Shown here piece after piece: positions 53,513 to 62,981 of a stretch of 64,000 bases of DNA. Location of the stretch: assembly GCF_019795155.1 (NCBI RefSeq), contig NZ_JAILYN010000011.1, forward strand, positions 34,196-98,195, in the 5' to 3' direction. Under the pieces are notes generated by a model. The model saw only the letters and a program-made list of their open reading frames with translations. It did no database searches and was not told where the DNA came from. The first letter of the stretch is position 1. Each line of letters begins with the position of its first letter. The translations under genes and the position numbers were made by a program. The DNA comes from Marinobacterium arenosum. GTDB taxonomy: Bacteria > Pseudomonadota > Gammaproteobacteria > Pseudomonadales > Balneatricaceae.

Positions 53513-53793
53513 TCGGCGCTGAGTGAAAAAGTGGTGCTGTGGAGAAAAGCGCAATTTTTTCGTAGCTTTCCGCAACTTTTTTATAAAACAACAGCATAGA
53601 GTTCTACCGCCTGCAACTAGCATCAGGCGTGCGTAGCCGGGGCCTGCCAGTGCGGCTACGCTGAATTGGAGTGCATGCCCTCGCTGTCGCTCCCGAATAC
53701 TTTACGGATACCAGAACGGCCCGTTGGCAGCGGCGATCCCGCACCGGCGGACCAGATAACAACATCAATCATCCGGGTTGAAAACAGAAGATC

Positions 53794-56700
53794 ATGTCCG
53801 AACGACCTTGCGATAACCACAAATTGCTGTCTCAACTGACCGAGCTCTTTAATGAAAAGCTGGCCCCCGACACGGCTGCCGCCGTTGCCGGTTTTGCCGG
53901 TCAGTACTACCGGACCTCGACGCTGGAAGGGCTCTACGAGCGCCAGCTCGATAACCTGTACGGCGCCACCCTGTCCAGCTGGCAACTGCTGCAGAGTTTC
54001 AACCCGGAGCAGGCGCGGGTGCGTGTTTACAACCCGGACCTGGAACAACATGGCTGGCACGCTCAGCACACGGTTATCGAAGTGCTGCATAGCGACATGC
54101 CGTTCCTGGTCGATTCGGTCCGCATGGCGATCAACCGCCGCGGCCTTGCGATCCACACCATCCACAATGCGGTACTGCGGCTGGAGCGAGACGGCGAGCA
54201 GCTGGTGCGCCTGTTCGACAGTGAACAGGCGGATGACGGCAGCCGCGAATCGCTGATCTATCTGGAAGTCGATCGCACCACCGATGCTGCCGAACTGAAA
54301 GCGATCGGCAATGAGCTGATCGACGTGCTGAACCACGTTCGGGCGGCGGTCGCCGACTACCAGCCGATGCGGCAGCAGGTGGCGCAGCTGCTGGCCGAAC
54401 TGGCCGAAAGCAACGAGGCCGACAGCGAGGAGGCGCAGGCCTTCCTGCGCTGGATGCTGGACGATCACTTTACCTTCCTGGGCTATGACGAGGTCAGCAT
54501 TGACCGTAGCGGCGAACGCGCGGTAATCCGCCGTGTCGAGGGCAGCGAGCTGGGCACCATAAAGCTGCACGGAATTCAGCAGGGCAGCCGCGAACTGGAC
54601 GCGTTGCGCGACGAGGAGCGCGAGTTCCTGTTGGAGCCGAGCCTGCTGATGTTCGCCAAGGATGCCCGCCGTGCTTCGGTGCACCGGCCGGCCTACCGCG
54701 ACCGGGTGGTGATCAAGCGCTTCGACGAGCAGGGCAACGTGATCGGCAAGTGTCGCTTCTACGGCCTGTACACCTCGCCGGTTTACTCCGAATCGCCGGC
54801 GGCGATCCCGGTACTGCGCCTCAAGACCGAGGCGGTGCTGCAGGCGGCCGGATTCGATCGTAGTGGTCACAACGGCAAGGCGCTGCTGCAGATTCTCAAC
54901 GAACTGCCGCGCGACGAACTGTTCCTGTCCAGTGAACAGGAGTTGCTGGATACCGCACTGGGCATCTTCGGCTTGCAGGAACGCCGCAAAGCCCGGCTGC
55001 TGGTTCGCCGCGATCGCTGCAACCAGTTCGTCACCTGCCTTTACTACGTACCGCGCGATATCTACACCACCGCGCTGCGTGTCCAGGTGCAGGATATCCT
55101 CAGTAAGGCTTTCCAGGCGGAAGATGCCGAATTCACCACCTCGTTCAGCGAATCGATCCTGGCACGGGTGCAGTTCCTGCTGCGGATCGACCCGGAAAAA
55201 CCGGTCGATGTCGACTTGGCCGAGCTGGAAGCCGATGTGATCGACGTTTCGCGCAGCTGGAGCGACGAACTGCATGACGCGCTGAGCGAGATCTGCGGCG
55301 AGGAGCAGGGCAACAGCCTGTTCAATCGCTACCGCAGCGCTTTTACCTCCGCCTACCGCGAGCACTTCACGCCGAACAGCGCAGTTTACGACGTGCAGCG
55401 GATCGAGGCGCTGTCCGACAGTACTCCGGTTACCATGAGCTTCTACCGGGTGCTGGAACAGACCCGTGATCTGTTGCGCTTCAAGCTGTTCAAGGCCGAC
55501 CGGCCACTGGTGCTGTCCGATGTGATCCCGGTGCTGGAGAACCTGGGCATGCGGGTGGTCGGCGAGCACCCGTACGAGGTGCGCAGCACCGACGGTCGCA
55601 GCTTCTGGATTCATGACTTCACCCTGCTGTACCGCAGCGGCGAGCCGGTTGAGCTGGAGGAGGTCAGACAGGTGTTCCAGGATGCCTTCGCGGCGATCTG
55701 GAGCGGCCAGGCCGAGAACGACGAGTTCAACCGGCTGGTGATCGGCGCCAACCTGAGCTGGCGCGAAGTGGCGATGCTGCGTGCCTACGCCCGCTACAAC
55801 CGCCAGCTGCGATTCGGCTTTTCGCAGCCGTTCCTGGCCGATACCCTGGCCCGCCATCTGCATCTCAGCAAGCTGCTGGTGGCGTTGTTCCGCGCCCGCT
55901 TCGAGCCGGGCCGTCAGAGCGCCAAGGTTTCCCAGCGTCTGGAAAACAGCATCCTGGACGCGCTGGACAAGGTCGACAGCCTGAACGACGACAAGGTGCT
56001 GCGCCGATTCCTGGAGTTGATCAAGGCCACTCTGCGCACCAACTACTTCCAGCGTGACGCCGATGGCGAGCTGAAAAACTACTTCTCGTTCAAATTGAAC
56101 CCGCATGCCATCGCCAACATCCCGCTGCCGCGGCCGATGTTCGAGGTGTTCGTCTACTCCGCTCGGGTGGAAGGTGTCCACCTGCGTGGCGGCAAGGTGG
56201 CCCGTGGTGGTCTGCGCTGGTCCGACCGTCGTGAGGACTACCGCACCGAGGTGCTGGGTCTGGTCAAGGCCCAGCAGGTGAAGAACGCGGTGATCGTGCC
56301 GGTCGGCGCCAAGGGCGGCTTCGTCGCCAAGCAGCTGCCGGAGAAGGGCAGCCGCGAAGAGATCCAGGCCGAGGGTATCGCCAGCTACCAGACCTTCATC
56401 AGCGCGCTGCTGGACATCACCGACAACCTGGTGGCCGGTGAAGTGGTACCGCCGGTCGATGTGGTGCGCCACGACGAGGACGACCCGTACTTCGTGGTCG
56501 CCGCCGACAAGGGCACCGCCACCTTCTCCGATATCGCCAACGCGATCGCCGAGGAGCGCGGTTTCTGGCTGGGCGACGCGTTCGCCTCCGGCGGCTCGCA
56601 GGGTTACGACCACAAGGGCATGGGCATCACCGCCCGCGGCGCCTGGGAATCGGTCAAGCTGCACTTCCGCGAGCTGGGCTTGGATACCCAGTCCGAAGCG

Positions 56701-58602
56701 TTCAGCGTGATCGGCATCGGCGACATGGCCGGCGACGTGTTCGGCAACGGCATGTTGCTGTCCGAGCACATCCAGCTGGTGGCCGCCTTCAACCATATGC
56801 ACATCTTCATCGATCCGAACCCGGATGCGGCGGCCAGCTACGCCGAGCGCAAGCGGCTGTTCGAGCTGCCGCGCTCCAGCTGGGAGGATTACAACGCCGA
56901 GCTGATCTCCGCAGGGGGCGGGGTGTTCTCCCGCGCCGCCAAGTGGATCGAGCTGACGCCGCAGATCAAGCAGCGCTTCGACATCCGGGCCGACCGGCTG
57001 TCGCCGAACGACCTGATCCATGTCCTGCTGCAGGCGCCGGTCGACCTGATCTGGAACGGCGGCATCGGCACCTACGTCAAGGCCAGCAGCGAAAGCCACG
57101 CCGACGCCGGCGACAAGGCCAACGACAGCCTGCGTATCGATGGCAGGCAGCTGCGCTGCAAGGTACTGGGCGAGGGCGGCAACCTGGGCTTCACCCAGCG
57201 CGGCCGGATCGAGTTCTGCGCCCAGGGCGGCAAGTCCAACACCGACTTCATCGACAACGCCGGCGGGGTGGACTGCTCCGACCACGAGGTCAACATCAAG
57301 ATCCTGCTGAACGAGGTGGTCGCCAACGGCGACATGACCGTCAAGCAGCGTAACGTGCTGCTGCGCGAGATGACCGACGAGGTCGCCGAGCTGGTGCTGC
57401 AGAACAACTACAGTCAGGCGCTGGCGCTGAGCCTGGCGCAGAGCCATGCCAGGTTTCAGCTGGATGAATACATCCGCCTGATCCAGCGGCTGGAGAGCGA
57501 AGGCAAGCTGAACCGCGAGCTGGAGTTTCTGCCGGATGACGAGGGGTTGCAGCAGCGTGCCGCCGATCAGAGCGGACTAACCCGGCCGGAGCTGTCGGTG
57601 CTGATCTCCTACGCCAAGGCGGAGCTGAAAGAGAAGCTCAGCAGCAGCTGGATCACCGACGACGATTACCTGGCCCGTGCGGTCGGCACCGCCTTCCCGT
57701 CGGTGCTGAACGAACGCTTCCCGGAACAGATCGCCAACCACCGGCTGCGCGGCGAGATCATCGCCACCCAGGTGGCCAACAGCATGGTCAACCACATGGG
57801 GATCACCTTTGTGCAGCGGCTGCAGCAGGCCACCGGCATGGACTGTGCCGACGTCGCCGCGGCCTATGTGATCGCCCGCGATGTGTTCGACCTGGACCGT
57901 CTGTGGAGTGAGGTGGAAGCACTGGACAATCAGGTCGACGCTGACGTTCAGCAGGCGATGCTGGCCGACCTGATCCGTCTGGTCCGTCGCGGTGCCAACT
58001 GGTTCCTGCGCCAGGGCCGGCCGACCGACGGGGTGGCCGCGCTGGTCGAGCAGTTCCGTCCGGGCGTGCAGCAGATCAGCCGTCAGCTGGCTGAGCTGGT
58101 CAAGGGCGAACCGCTGCAGGTCTGGCAGCAGAAGCATGCCGAGCTGGTCGATGCCGGCGTACCGGAAGAGCTCGCCGGCGTGGTGGCCGGTGCCGACAGC
58201 CTCTATTCGTTGCTGGGTATCATCCAGGCCGCCGAGCAGACCGGCCAGCCGCTGCAGCAGGTGGCGCAGACCTACTTCGATCTGGGCGAGCGGCTGCAGT
58301 TGCACTGGTTCGATCTGCAGGTCAAGGAGATCGAGGCCGGCAACCACTGGCAACTGCTGGCCCGCGACGGCTTCCGCGAGGACCTGACCAGCCATCAGCA
58401 GGCGATCACCGTCAACGTGCTGCGCCGTGCCGAAGGCGAGGCGGACAGCTGCACATTGATCGACCAGTGGCTGGCAAGCAATGCCACGCTGCTGGGGCGC
58501 TGGCAGCGTCTGCTGGAAGAGATCCGCAGCCATGCGACACGCGACTTCGCGATCTTTACGGTGGCGATTCGCGAGCTGCTGGAACTGGCAATGGCCCGCT
58601 GA
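53794..58602 (+). CDS. gdhB: NAD-specific glutamate dehydrogenase, large (GDH-180) type
   Basis: 1602 residues, the size of Pseudomonas GdhB. The N-terminal ~700 residues are regulatory (ACT-like segments such as MPFLVDSVRMAINRRGLAIH); the catalytic core includes HLRGGKVARGGLRWSDR, VKNAVIVPVGAKGGFVAKQLP and PPVDVVRHDEDDPYFVVAADKG; the NAD-binding Rossmann part has VIGIGDMAGDVFGNGMLLS and GGIGTYVKASSESHADAGD. It deaminates glutamate to 2-oxoglutarate, a catabolic role in relatives. Its position after a TAXI-TRAP transporter suggests uptake and use of glutamate or a related acid, but the 280-bp gap means a separate promoter is likely. Confidence 0.96.
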   Translation: MSERPCDNHKLLSQLTELFNEKLAPDTAAAVAGFAGQYYRTSTLEGLYERQLDNLYGATLSSWQLLQSFNPEQARVRVYNPDLEQHGWHAQHTVIEVLHSDMPFLVDSVRMAINRRGLAIHTIHNAVLRLERDGEQLVRLFDSEQADDGSRESLIYLEVDRTTDAAELKAIGNELIDVLNHVRAAVADYQPMRQQVAQLLAELAESNEADSEEAQAFLRWMLDDHFTFLGYDEVSIDRSGERAVIRRVEGSELGTIKLHGIQQGSRELDALRDEEREFLLEPSLLMFAKDARRASVHRPAYRDRVVIKRFDEQGNVIGKCRFYGLYTSPVYSESPAAIPVLRLKTEAVLQAAGFDRSGHNGKALLQILNELPRDELFLSSEQELLDTALGIFGLQERRKARLLVRRDRCNQFVTCLYYVPRDIYTTALRVQVQDILSKAFQAEDAEFTTSFSESILARVQFLLRIDPEKPVDVDLAELEADVIDVSRSWSDELHDALSEICGEEQGNSLFNRYRSAFTSAYREHFTPNSAVYDVQRIEALSDSTPVTMSFYRVLEQTRDLLRFKLFKADRPLVLSDVIPVLENLGMRVVGEHPYEVRSTDGRSFWIHDFTLLYRSGEPVELEEVRQVFQDAFAAIWSGQAENDEFNRLVIGANLSWREVAMLRAYARYNRQLRFGFSQPFLADTLARHLHLSKLLVALFRARFEPGRQSAKVSQRLENSILDALDKVDSLNDDKVLRRFLELIKATLRTNYFQRDADGELKNYFSFKLNPHAIANIPLPRPMFEVFVYSARVEGVHLRGGKVARGGLRWSDRREDYRTEVLGLVKAQQVKNAVIVPVGAKGGFVAKQLPEKGSREEIQAEGIASYQTFISALLDITDNLVAGEVVPPVDVVRHDEDDPYFVVAADKGTATFSDIANAIAEERGFWLGDAFASGGSQGYDHKGMGITARGAWESVKLHFRELGLDTQSEAFSVIGIGDMAGDVFGNGMLLSEHIQLVAAFNHMHIFIDPNPDAAASYAERKRLFELPRSSWEDYNAELISAGGGVFSRAAKWIELTPQIKQRFDIRADRLSPNDLIHVLLQAPVDLIWNGGIGTYVKASSESHADAGDKANDSLRIDGRQLRCKVLGEGGNLGFTQRGRIEFCAQGGKSNTDFIDNAGGVDCSDHEVNIKILLNEVVANGDMTVKQRNVLLREMTDEVAELVLQNNYSQALALSLAQSHARFQLDEYIRLIQRLESEGKLNRELEFLPDDEGLQQRAADQSGLTRPELSVLISYAKAELKEKLSSSWITDDDYLARAVGTAFPSVLNERFPEQIANHRLRGEIIATQVANSMVNHMGITFVQRLQQATGMDCADVAAAYVIARDVFDLDRLWSEVEALDNQVDADVQQAMLADLIRLVRRGANWFLRQGRPTDGVAALVEQFRPGVQQISRQLAELVKGEPLQVWQQKHAELVDAGVPEELAGVVAGADSLYSLLGIIQAAEQTGQPLQQVAQTYFDLGERLQLHWFDLQVKEIEAGNHWQLLARDGFREDLTSHQQAITVNVLRRAEGEADSCTLIDQWLASNATLLGRWQRLLEEIRSHATRDFAIFTVAIRELLELAMAR

Positions 58603-58616
58603 ACGGGCCGGAAACA

Positions 58617-58641
58617 GCAGGCGGTGTTTTTCACCGCCTGC
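58617..58641 (+). terminator. Hairpin after glutamate dehydrogenase
   Basis: A perfect 10-bp stem GCAGGCGGTG/CACCGCCTGC with a T5 loop, 14 bases after the stop; no T-run follows, so termination may be incomplete and the small gene downstream may be read through. Confidence 0.6.
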
Positions 58642-58683
58642 GATTAGACCCTTTAAACCGACGACTACTTAAAAAATAAAGCC

Positions 58684-58908
58684 ATGACAACAATGACCGC
58701 TTTCCGCCCGTTTGCGCCGATCCGTTTTGTCCACAACATCTACGAAGCTGCCGCCAACAGCTGGTGGGTCTACCGCCAGGAGATCGGCAACGACGGCTCT
58801 TTGAAGCCGATGCCGCGGGTGGTGTTCTTCGGCCGCTCCCGGAATGAGGTGGAGCGCTGGATCGCCGGTCACCGGGAAGAGACGGTGTTCGTGTTGTCCG
58901 ACAACTGA
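58684..58908 (+). CDS. Small hypothetical protein
   Basis: 74 residues, basic and aromatic-rich, soluble (FVHNIYEAAANSWWVYRQEIG, RVVFFGRSRNEVERWIAGH). It looks like a compact alpha/beta fold with a C-terminal helix-strand; I recognise no family. Support for coding: codon use matches the neighbours, the frame ends cleanly and a GC hairpin (58920-58947) follows. The ATG at 58684 has only a weak AAA-rich leader; a second ATG lies three codons later. Possibly read through from gdhB. Confidence 0.6.
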   Translation: MTTMTAFRPFAPIRFVHNIYEAAANSWWVYRQEIGNDGSLKPMPRVVFFGRSRNEVERWIAGHREETVFVLSDN

Positions 58909-59424
58909 TTTGGTCGCTGCCGCCCGGTACCCGGTTGGCCCGGGCGGTGGCGCACGCTTTCATGGGGCATTGTTTGTTTCGGCGGATGTTGAAGGGGTTC
59001 CGCATCCGTCAGGGATCGTTGGCTTTCGCAATGCTCCATGTTCTTTGTTCAGCAGCGATGCTGGCCCTCAGGGTAGCGCGCTGCGTCGGTTCTCCTGTCG
59101 ACGTAGCCTGCTGCCCGCCTTAGCCTGATTGGCTAATCTCAACTCACTCTTGCCTGACGTCTTGTCAGCCCCGGCCCATTCGGGCCGGGTGATTTTTCCC
59201 TGTTCAGCTTTTCGTTAACCGTCCTGTGTTAACACTGTTGCAAGCGCTCTGCTTGCCCCTCTCAGCTGACGCCTTACCGCTTGTTAAGGTACACTAGCGG
59301 CCGTTTGTCTGGCAGTTGCCGGCCCACTGGACGGGCAGGGAGCGCTGCTGATTGTCATGCTGCGCCGAAGTTATCCGGCGACAGCCTTTGTAACTGTTGA
59401 TCTGTAAATCTAGGAACACTACGG
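58909..59424. other. Intergenic region before manC
   Basis: About 515 bases without a convincing gene. A perfect 8-bp stem CCGCCCGG/CCGGGCGG lies at 58920-58947, just after the small hypothetical gene, and a terminator-like hairpin with five T residues lies at 59169-59196. The stretch between them (58950-59165) shows open frames with poor codon use and no start signals. The manC promoter should lie after 59200. Confidence 0.5.
59169..59196 (+). terminator. Rho-independent terminator in the manC upstream region
   Basis: CCCGGCCC-ATTC-GGGCCGGG stem followed after three bases by five T residues. Confidence 0.75.
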
Positions 59425-60837
59425 ATGTTTATTCCTGTTGTTATGGCCGGTGGTTCCGGCACCCGTCTCTGGCCCCTGTCCCGCAAACAATTTCCGAAGC
59501 AGTTCCTGAACCTGACCGCCGACAACAGCATGCTGCAGCAGACGCTGCAGCGGTTGAACGGCACCGCTCATGGCGCCCCGATTCTGGTGGCCAATGAGAG
59601 CCACCGCTTCCTGGTGGCGGAGCAGCTGCGTGAAGCCGGCATCCATGGCGGCCGCATCCTGCTGGAACCGTTCGGCCGCAACACCGCGCCGGCGATCGCG
59701 CTGGCGGCACTGATGGCGGCCGAGGATTCGCCGGAAAACACCCTGCTGGTGTTGGCGGCGGACCACGTGATTGCCGATGTGGCCGCCTTCCAGGCGGCGA
59801 TCGCTCAGGCGGAGACGTTGGCTGAACAGGGCCGGCTGGTGACCTTCGGCATCGTGCCGGACGCGCCGGAAACCGGTTACGGCTACATCCGCAAAGGCGC
59901 CGAGCTGGGCGAGCAGGGTTTCGAGGTTGCCGAGTTCGTCGAGAAGCCGGACCTGACCACTGCCCGCGATTACCTGGCCAGCGGCGAGTTCTTCTGGAAC
60001 TCCGGCATGTTCATGTTCAAGGCCGGCGCCTTCCTGGCCGAGCTGGAGAAACACCAGCCGGAGGTGCTGGCGGTCTGCCGCCAGGCGCTGGCCAAGCTGA
60101 CCTCCGATACCGATTTCGACCGCATCCCGGCGGATATCTTCGAGCAGTGCCCGGATATCTCGGTCGACTACGCGGTGATGGAACACACCAGTCTGGCGGC
60201 GATGGTGCCGCTCAGTGCCGGCTGGAACGATGTCGGCAGCTGGTCGGCGCTGTGGCAGGTGGCCGACAAGGATGACCAGGGCAACAGCCTGCGCGGTGAC
60301 GTGATTGCAGAGGACAGCCGCAACAGCCTGGTGATGGCCGAGCACCGCCTGGTCGGCACCGTCGGCGTCGAGGATCTGGTGGTGGTCGAAACCAAGGATG
60401 CGGTGATGGTTGCCCATCGCGATCGGGTGCAGGACGTCAAGAAGATCGTCGAGCAGCTGAAACAGCAGAGCCGCACCGAGGCGGATGCCAACCGTGAGGT
60501 CTACCGTCCCTGGGGCCACTACGACTCGATCGACAGCGGCGAGCGCTACCAGGTCAAGCGGATCTGCGTGGCGCCGGGCGCCAAGCTGTCGGTGCAGATG
60601 CATCACCATCGTGCCGAACACTGGGTGGTGGTGTCCGGTACCGCCAAGGTCACCTGCAACGACAAGGAGATCCTGCTGACCGAAAACCAATCCACTTTCA
60701 TTCCGGTCGGTGCGGTGCACTCGCTGGAGAATCCCGGCAAGATCCCGCTGGAGGTGATCGAGGTGCAGTCCGGCGCCTACCTGGGTGAGGACGATATCGT
60801 CCGCTTCGAAGACCTGTACGGCCGCGCACAGATCTGA
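59425..60837 (+). CDS. algA: Mannose-1-phosphate guanylyltransferase / mannose-6-phosphate isomerase
   Basis: 470 residues, bifunctional ManC/AlgA type. N-terminal nucleotidyltransferase with [34 protein letters not shown] and [26 protein letters not shown]-terminal cupin (about 355-465) with [15 protein letters not shown] and the metal/His site [14 protein letters not shown] for isomerisation. It makes GDP-mannose for surface polysaccharides or glycolipids. Followed by its own terminator, then two further polysaccharide genes. Confidence 0.96.
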   Translation: MFIPVVMAGGSGTRLWPLSRKQFPKQFLNLTADNSMLQQTLQRLNGTAHGAPILVANESHRFLVAEQLREAGIHGGRILLEPFGRNTAPAIALAALMAAEDSPENTLLVLAADHVIADVAAFQAAIAQAETLAEQGRLVTFGIVPDAPETGYGYIRKGAELGEQGFEVAEFVEKPDLTTARDYLASGEFFWNSGMFMFKAGAFLAELEKHQPEVLAVCRQALAKLTSDTDFDRIPADIFEQCPDISVDYAVMEHTSLAAMVPLSAGWNDVGSWSALWQVADKDDQGNSLRGDVIAEDSRNSLVMAEHRLVGTVGVEDLVVVETKDAVMVAHRDRVQDVKKIVEQLKQQSRTEADANREVYRPWGHYDSIDSGERYQVKRICVAPGAKLSVQMHHHRAEHWVVVSGTAKVTCNDKEILLTENQSTFIPVGAVHSLENPGKIPLEVIEVQSGAYLGEDDIVRFEDLYGRAQI

Positions 60838-60856
60838 CGAAGGCCGCAATCCAAAT

Positions 60857-60889
60857 AAACCGGCGCATATCAGGCGCCGGTTTCTGTTT
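60857..60889 (+). terminator. Terminator after algA/manC
   Basis: A 10-bp perfect stem AAACCGGCGC/GCGCCGGTTT with a 7-base loop and an interrupted T-run. Confidence 0.82.
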
Positions 60890-60933
60890 GTAGATCGGCT
60901 TGATAGGGAGTGAAGCGAAAATGAAGCGGACAT

Positions 60934-61872
60934 ATGGCAACTAAGCAGATTCTGGTGACCGGGGCCGGTGGCTTTATCGGCCGCACCGTCGCGCCGGCGT
61001 TGGCCGCGGCTGGCTTGTCTGTGCGAGCGTTGAGCCGGCAGCCATTGGCACTGCCAGGCTGCGAGGTTCGGCAATTGGAACAGTTCGACAGCGAGGCGTT
61101 GCTGCCGCAATTGGCCGGCGTCGATACGGTGGTGCACCTGATCGGTCGCAGCCACCTGTTGAACGAGCGGGCGGCCGACCCGCAGGTGGCGTTCGATGCG
61201 GTCAACCTGCAGCTTTCCGAGCGATTGGCCGAAACGGTCGCCGAGGCCGGCGTACGCCGGCTGGTGTATCTGAGCAGTATCAAGGTCAACGGCGAGGGGA
61301 GCGGCCGGCCCTATCGCCACGACGACCCGCCCCAGCCGGAAGACTGCTACGGCATCTCCAAATGGCGCACCGAGCAACGGCTGCGGGAACTCAGCGAGCA
61401 ACATGGCTTCGAGCTGGTGATCATCCGGCCGGTGCTGGTCTACGGCGTTGGCGTCAAGGGCAACCTGGCCCAGCTTTGCGAGGTGCTGAAAAAGGGCTGG
61501 CCGCTGCCGCTGGCGACGATCGACAACCGCCGCGATCTGCTGTCGGTCGATAACCTGGCCGAGCTGATCCGGCTGGCCGCCACCGAGCCGGCCGCCGCCG
61601 GCGAGGTGTTCCTGGCCGCCGACGGCGAACCGTTGTCCACTCCACAGATGATTCGGGCGCTGGCCCGGGGATTGGGCGTGCCGGCCAAGCTGCTACCACT
61701 GCCGCCGGCGCTGTTGCAACTGGCCGGCCGGTTGACCGGGCGTCAGGGGCAGGTGGCGCGGTTGTGCGGAGATCTGCAGGTGGAGATCGACCATGCCCGT
61801 CGACTGCTCGGCTGGCAGCCGGCGCTGTCCAGCGAACCGGGGCTGCAACGGATGGCGGAAGGAGGGCACTGA
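60934..61872 (+). CDS. NAD-dependent epimerase/dehydratase, extended SDR
   Basis: 312 residues. Rossmann glycine motif GAGGFIGRTV at the N-terminus and the catalytic YxxxK as YGISKWRTE (around residue 140), preceded by the serine-containing LVYLSSIKVNGEG. This places it with UDP-glucose/GlcNAc 4-epimerase-like enzymes such as WbpV, commonly encoded next to WbpL-type transferases. The substrate is inferred: UDP-N-acetylhexosamine. The stop shares one base with the next start, so the two act in one pathway. Confidence 0.9.
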   Translation: MATKQILVTGAGGFIGRTVAPALAAAGLSVRALSRQPLALPGCEVRQLEQFDSEALLPQLAGVDTVVHLIGRSHLLNERAADPQVAFDAVNLQLSERLAETVAEAGVRRLVYLSSIKVNGEGSGRPYRHDDPPQPEDCYGISKWRTEQRLRELSEQHGFELVIIRPVLVYGVGVKGNLAQLCEVLKKGWPLPLATIDNRRDLLSVDNLAELIRLAATEPAAAGEVFLAADGEPLSTPQMIRALARGLGVPAKLLPLPPALLQLAGRLTGRQGQVARLCGDLQVEIDHARRLLGWQPALSSEPGLQRMAEGGH

Positions 61873-62879
61873 TGCTGATCGCGTTTCTGCTGTCATTGGC
61901 GTCGGCCTGGGCGCTGACCGGCCTGGTGCGGCACTACGCCGTCAAGCGCAGCCTGATGGATATTCCCAACGGGCGCAGCTCGCACAGTGTGCCGACCCCG
62001 CGCGGTGGTGGCCTGGCGATTATCCTGGTATTGCTGCCGCTTCTGGCCTGGCAGTGGCAGCTCGGCTGGCTGGGTGATAGCACGCTGCTGGCATTGCTGG
62101 CGCCGACCCTGCTGCTGGCGTTGGTCGGTTGGCTCGACGATCTGTGGTCGCTGCCGGCCAAGGCACGCTTTGCGGTGCAGGGGATCGCAGCACTGGCCGG
62201 CCTGCTGGCGCTGCAGGCGTTGCCGACGCTACCGCTGTTCGGTTGGCAGCTGCCGCTGGATGGCTGGCTGCTACCGTTGCTGCTGCTGGTACTGCTCTGG
62301 CTGACCAATCTCTACAACTTCATGGACGGTATCGACGGCATTGCCGCGCTGGAGGCGATCAGCGTGCTGGCCGGTGCCGCTCTGCTATTGGCCGGGCTCG
62401 GCGAAGCGGCGCGATCCGCTTTGCTGTTGCTGCTCTGCGCGCCGCTGGTCGGCTTCCTGGTTTGGAATTTTCCGCCGGCGCGGATCTTCATGGGCGATGT
62501 CTGCTCGGCGCCGCTCGGCCTGCTGCTTGGTCTGCTCGGCGTCTGGCTGGCAGCGCAGACCGGCCTCAACCTCTGGGCCTGGCTGATCTTGCTGGGGGTG
62601 TTCGTGGTCGATGCCAGCTGGACCCTGCTGGTGCGGATGCTCAGCGGCCAGCGCTGGTCGCAGCCGCACCGCAGCCACAGCTACCAGATTCTGGCACGGC
62701 GCTGCGGCGGCCACCGGCCGGTGAGCCTGGCGGTGGCGGCGATCAACCTCATCTGGCTGCTGCCCTGGAGCTGGCTGGCGGTGCGCTATCCCGGCGCCGG
62801 CTTGTTCTGCCTGCTGGCGGCTTGCATGCCATTAGGGCTGGTCTGCTACAAGGTCGGCGCGGGCAAGCCGGAGTCCTGA
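61872..62879 (+). CDS. WbpL/WecA-type undecaprenyl-phosphate sugar-1-phosphate transferase
   Basis: 335 residues, about ten membrane spans, MraY/WecA superfamily. Family motifs are RSSHSVPTPRGGGLAI, LVGWLDDLWSL (first Asp-Asp), NLYNFMDGIDGIAALEA, ARIFMGDVCSAPLGLLLG and the late histidine motif HRSHSYQ. It starts lipid-linked glycan assembly, probably an O-antigen, by loading an N-acetylated amino sugar phosphate onto undecaprenyl phosphate; the sugar (for example FucNAc or QuiNAc) is not determined. The ATG overlaps the epimerase stop. Confidence 0.92.
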   Translation: MLIAFLLSLASAWALTGLVRHYAVKRSLMDIPNGRSSHSVPTPRGGGLAIILVLLPLLAWQWQLGWLGDSTLLALLAPTLLLALVGWLDDLWSLPAKARFAVQGIAALAGLLALQALPTLPLFGWQLPLDGWLLPLLLLVLLWLTNLYNFMDGIDGIAALEAISVLAGAALLLAGLGEAARSALLLLLCAPLVGFLVWNFPPARIFMGDVCSAPLGLLLGLLGVWLAAQTGLNLWAWLILLGVFVVDASWTLLVRMLSGQRWSQPHRSHSYQILARRCGGHRPVSLAVAAINLIWLLPWSWLAVRYPGAGLFCLLAACMPLGLVCYKVGAGKPES

Positions 62880-62891
62880 CGCGGGCTGTCA

Positions 62892-62920
62892 CTTTTACCG
62901 ATCCGGGGCTCTGTTAAAAT
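62892..62920 (+). promoter_or_regulatory. Possible promoter of the DUF445 gene
   Basis: TAAAAT at 62915-62920 preceded by TGT, with CTTTTA 17 bases upstream; only a fair -35 match. Confidence 0.4.
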
Positions 62921-62981
62921 GCGCCGCTGATTGCCCACCTGTTTCAGATTGAATGGCTGGATTCCGAGAGGAAGGTAACGG

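Noticed and set aside
53656..57447. Very long open frame (over 1200 codons) antisense to glutamate dehydrogenase
   Set aside because: It mirrors a high-GC gene with strong third-position bias; the product is low-complexity (Gln/Leu/Val/His-rich) and matches no family, while the sense strand encodes an unmistakable enzyme. The same applies to the long antisense frames over the TonB receptor (6189-8384) and narG (17286-19712).
58935..59123. Possible 62-residue gene downstream of the small hypothetical protein
   Set aside because: No ribosome-binding sequence, unusual codon use, Cys/Arg-rich composition and overlap with equally long frames in other phases.
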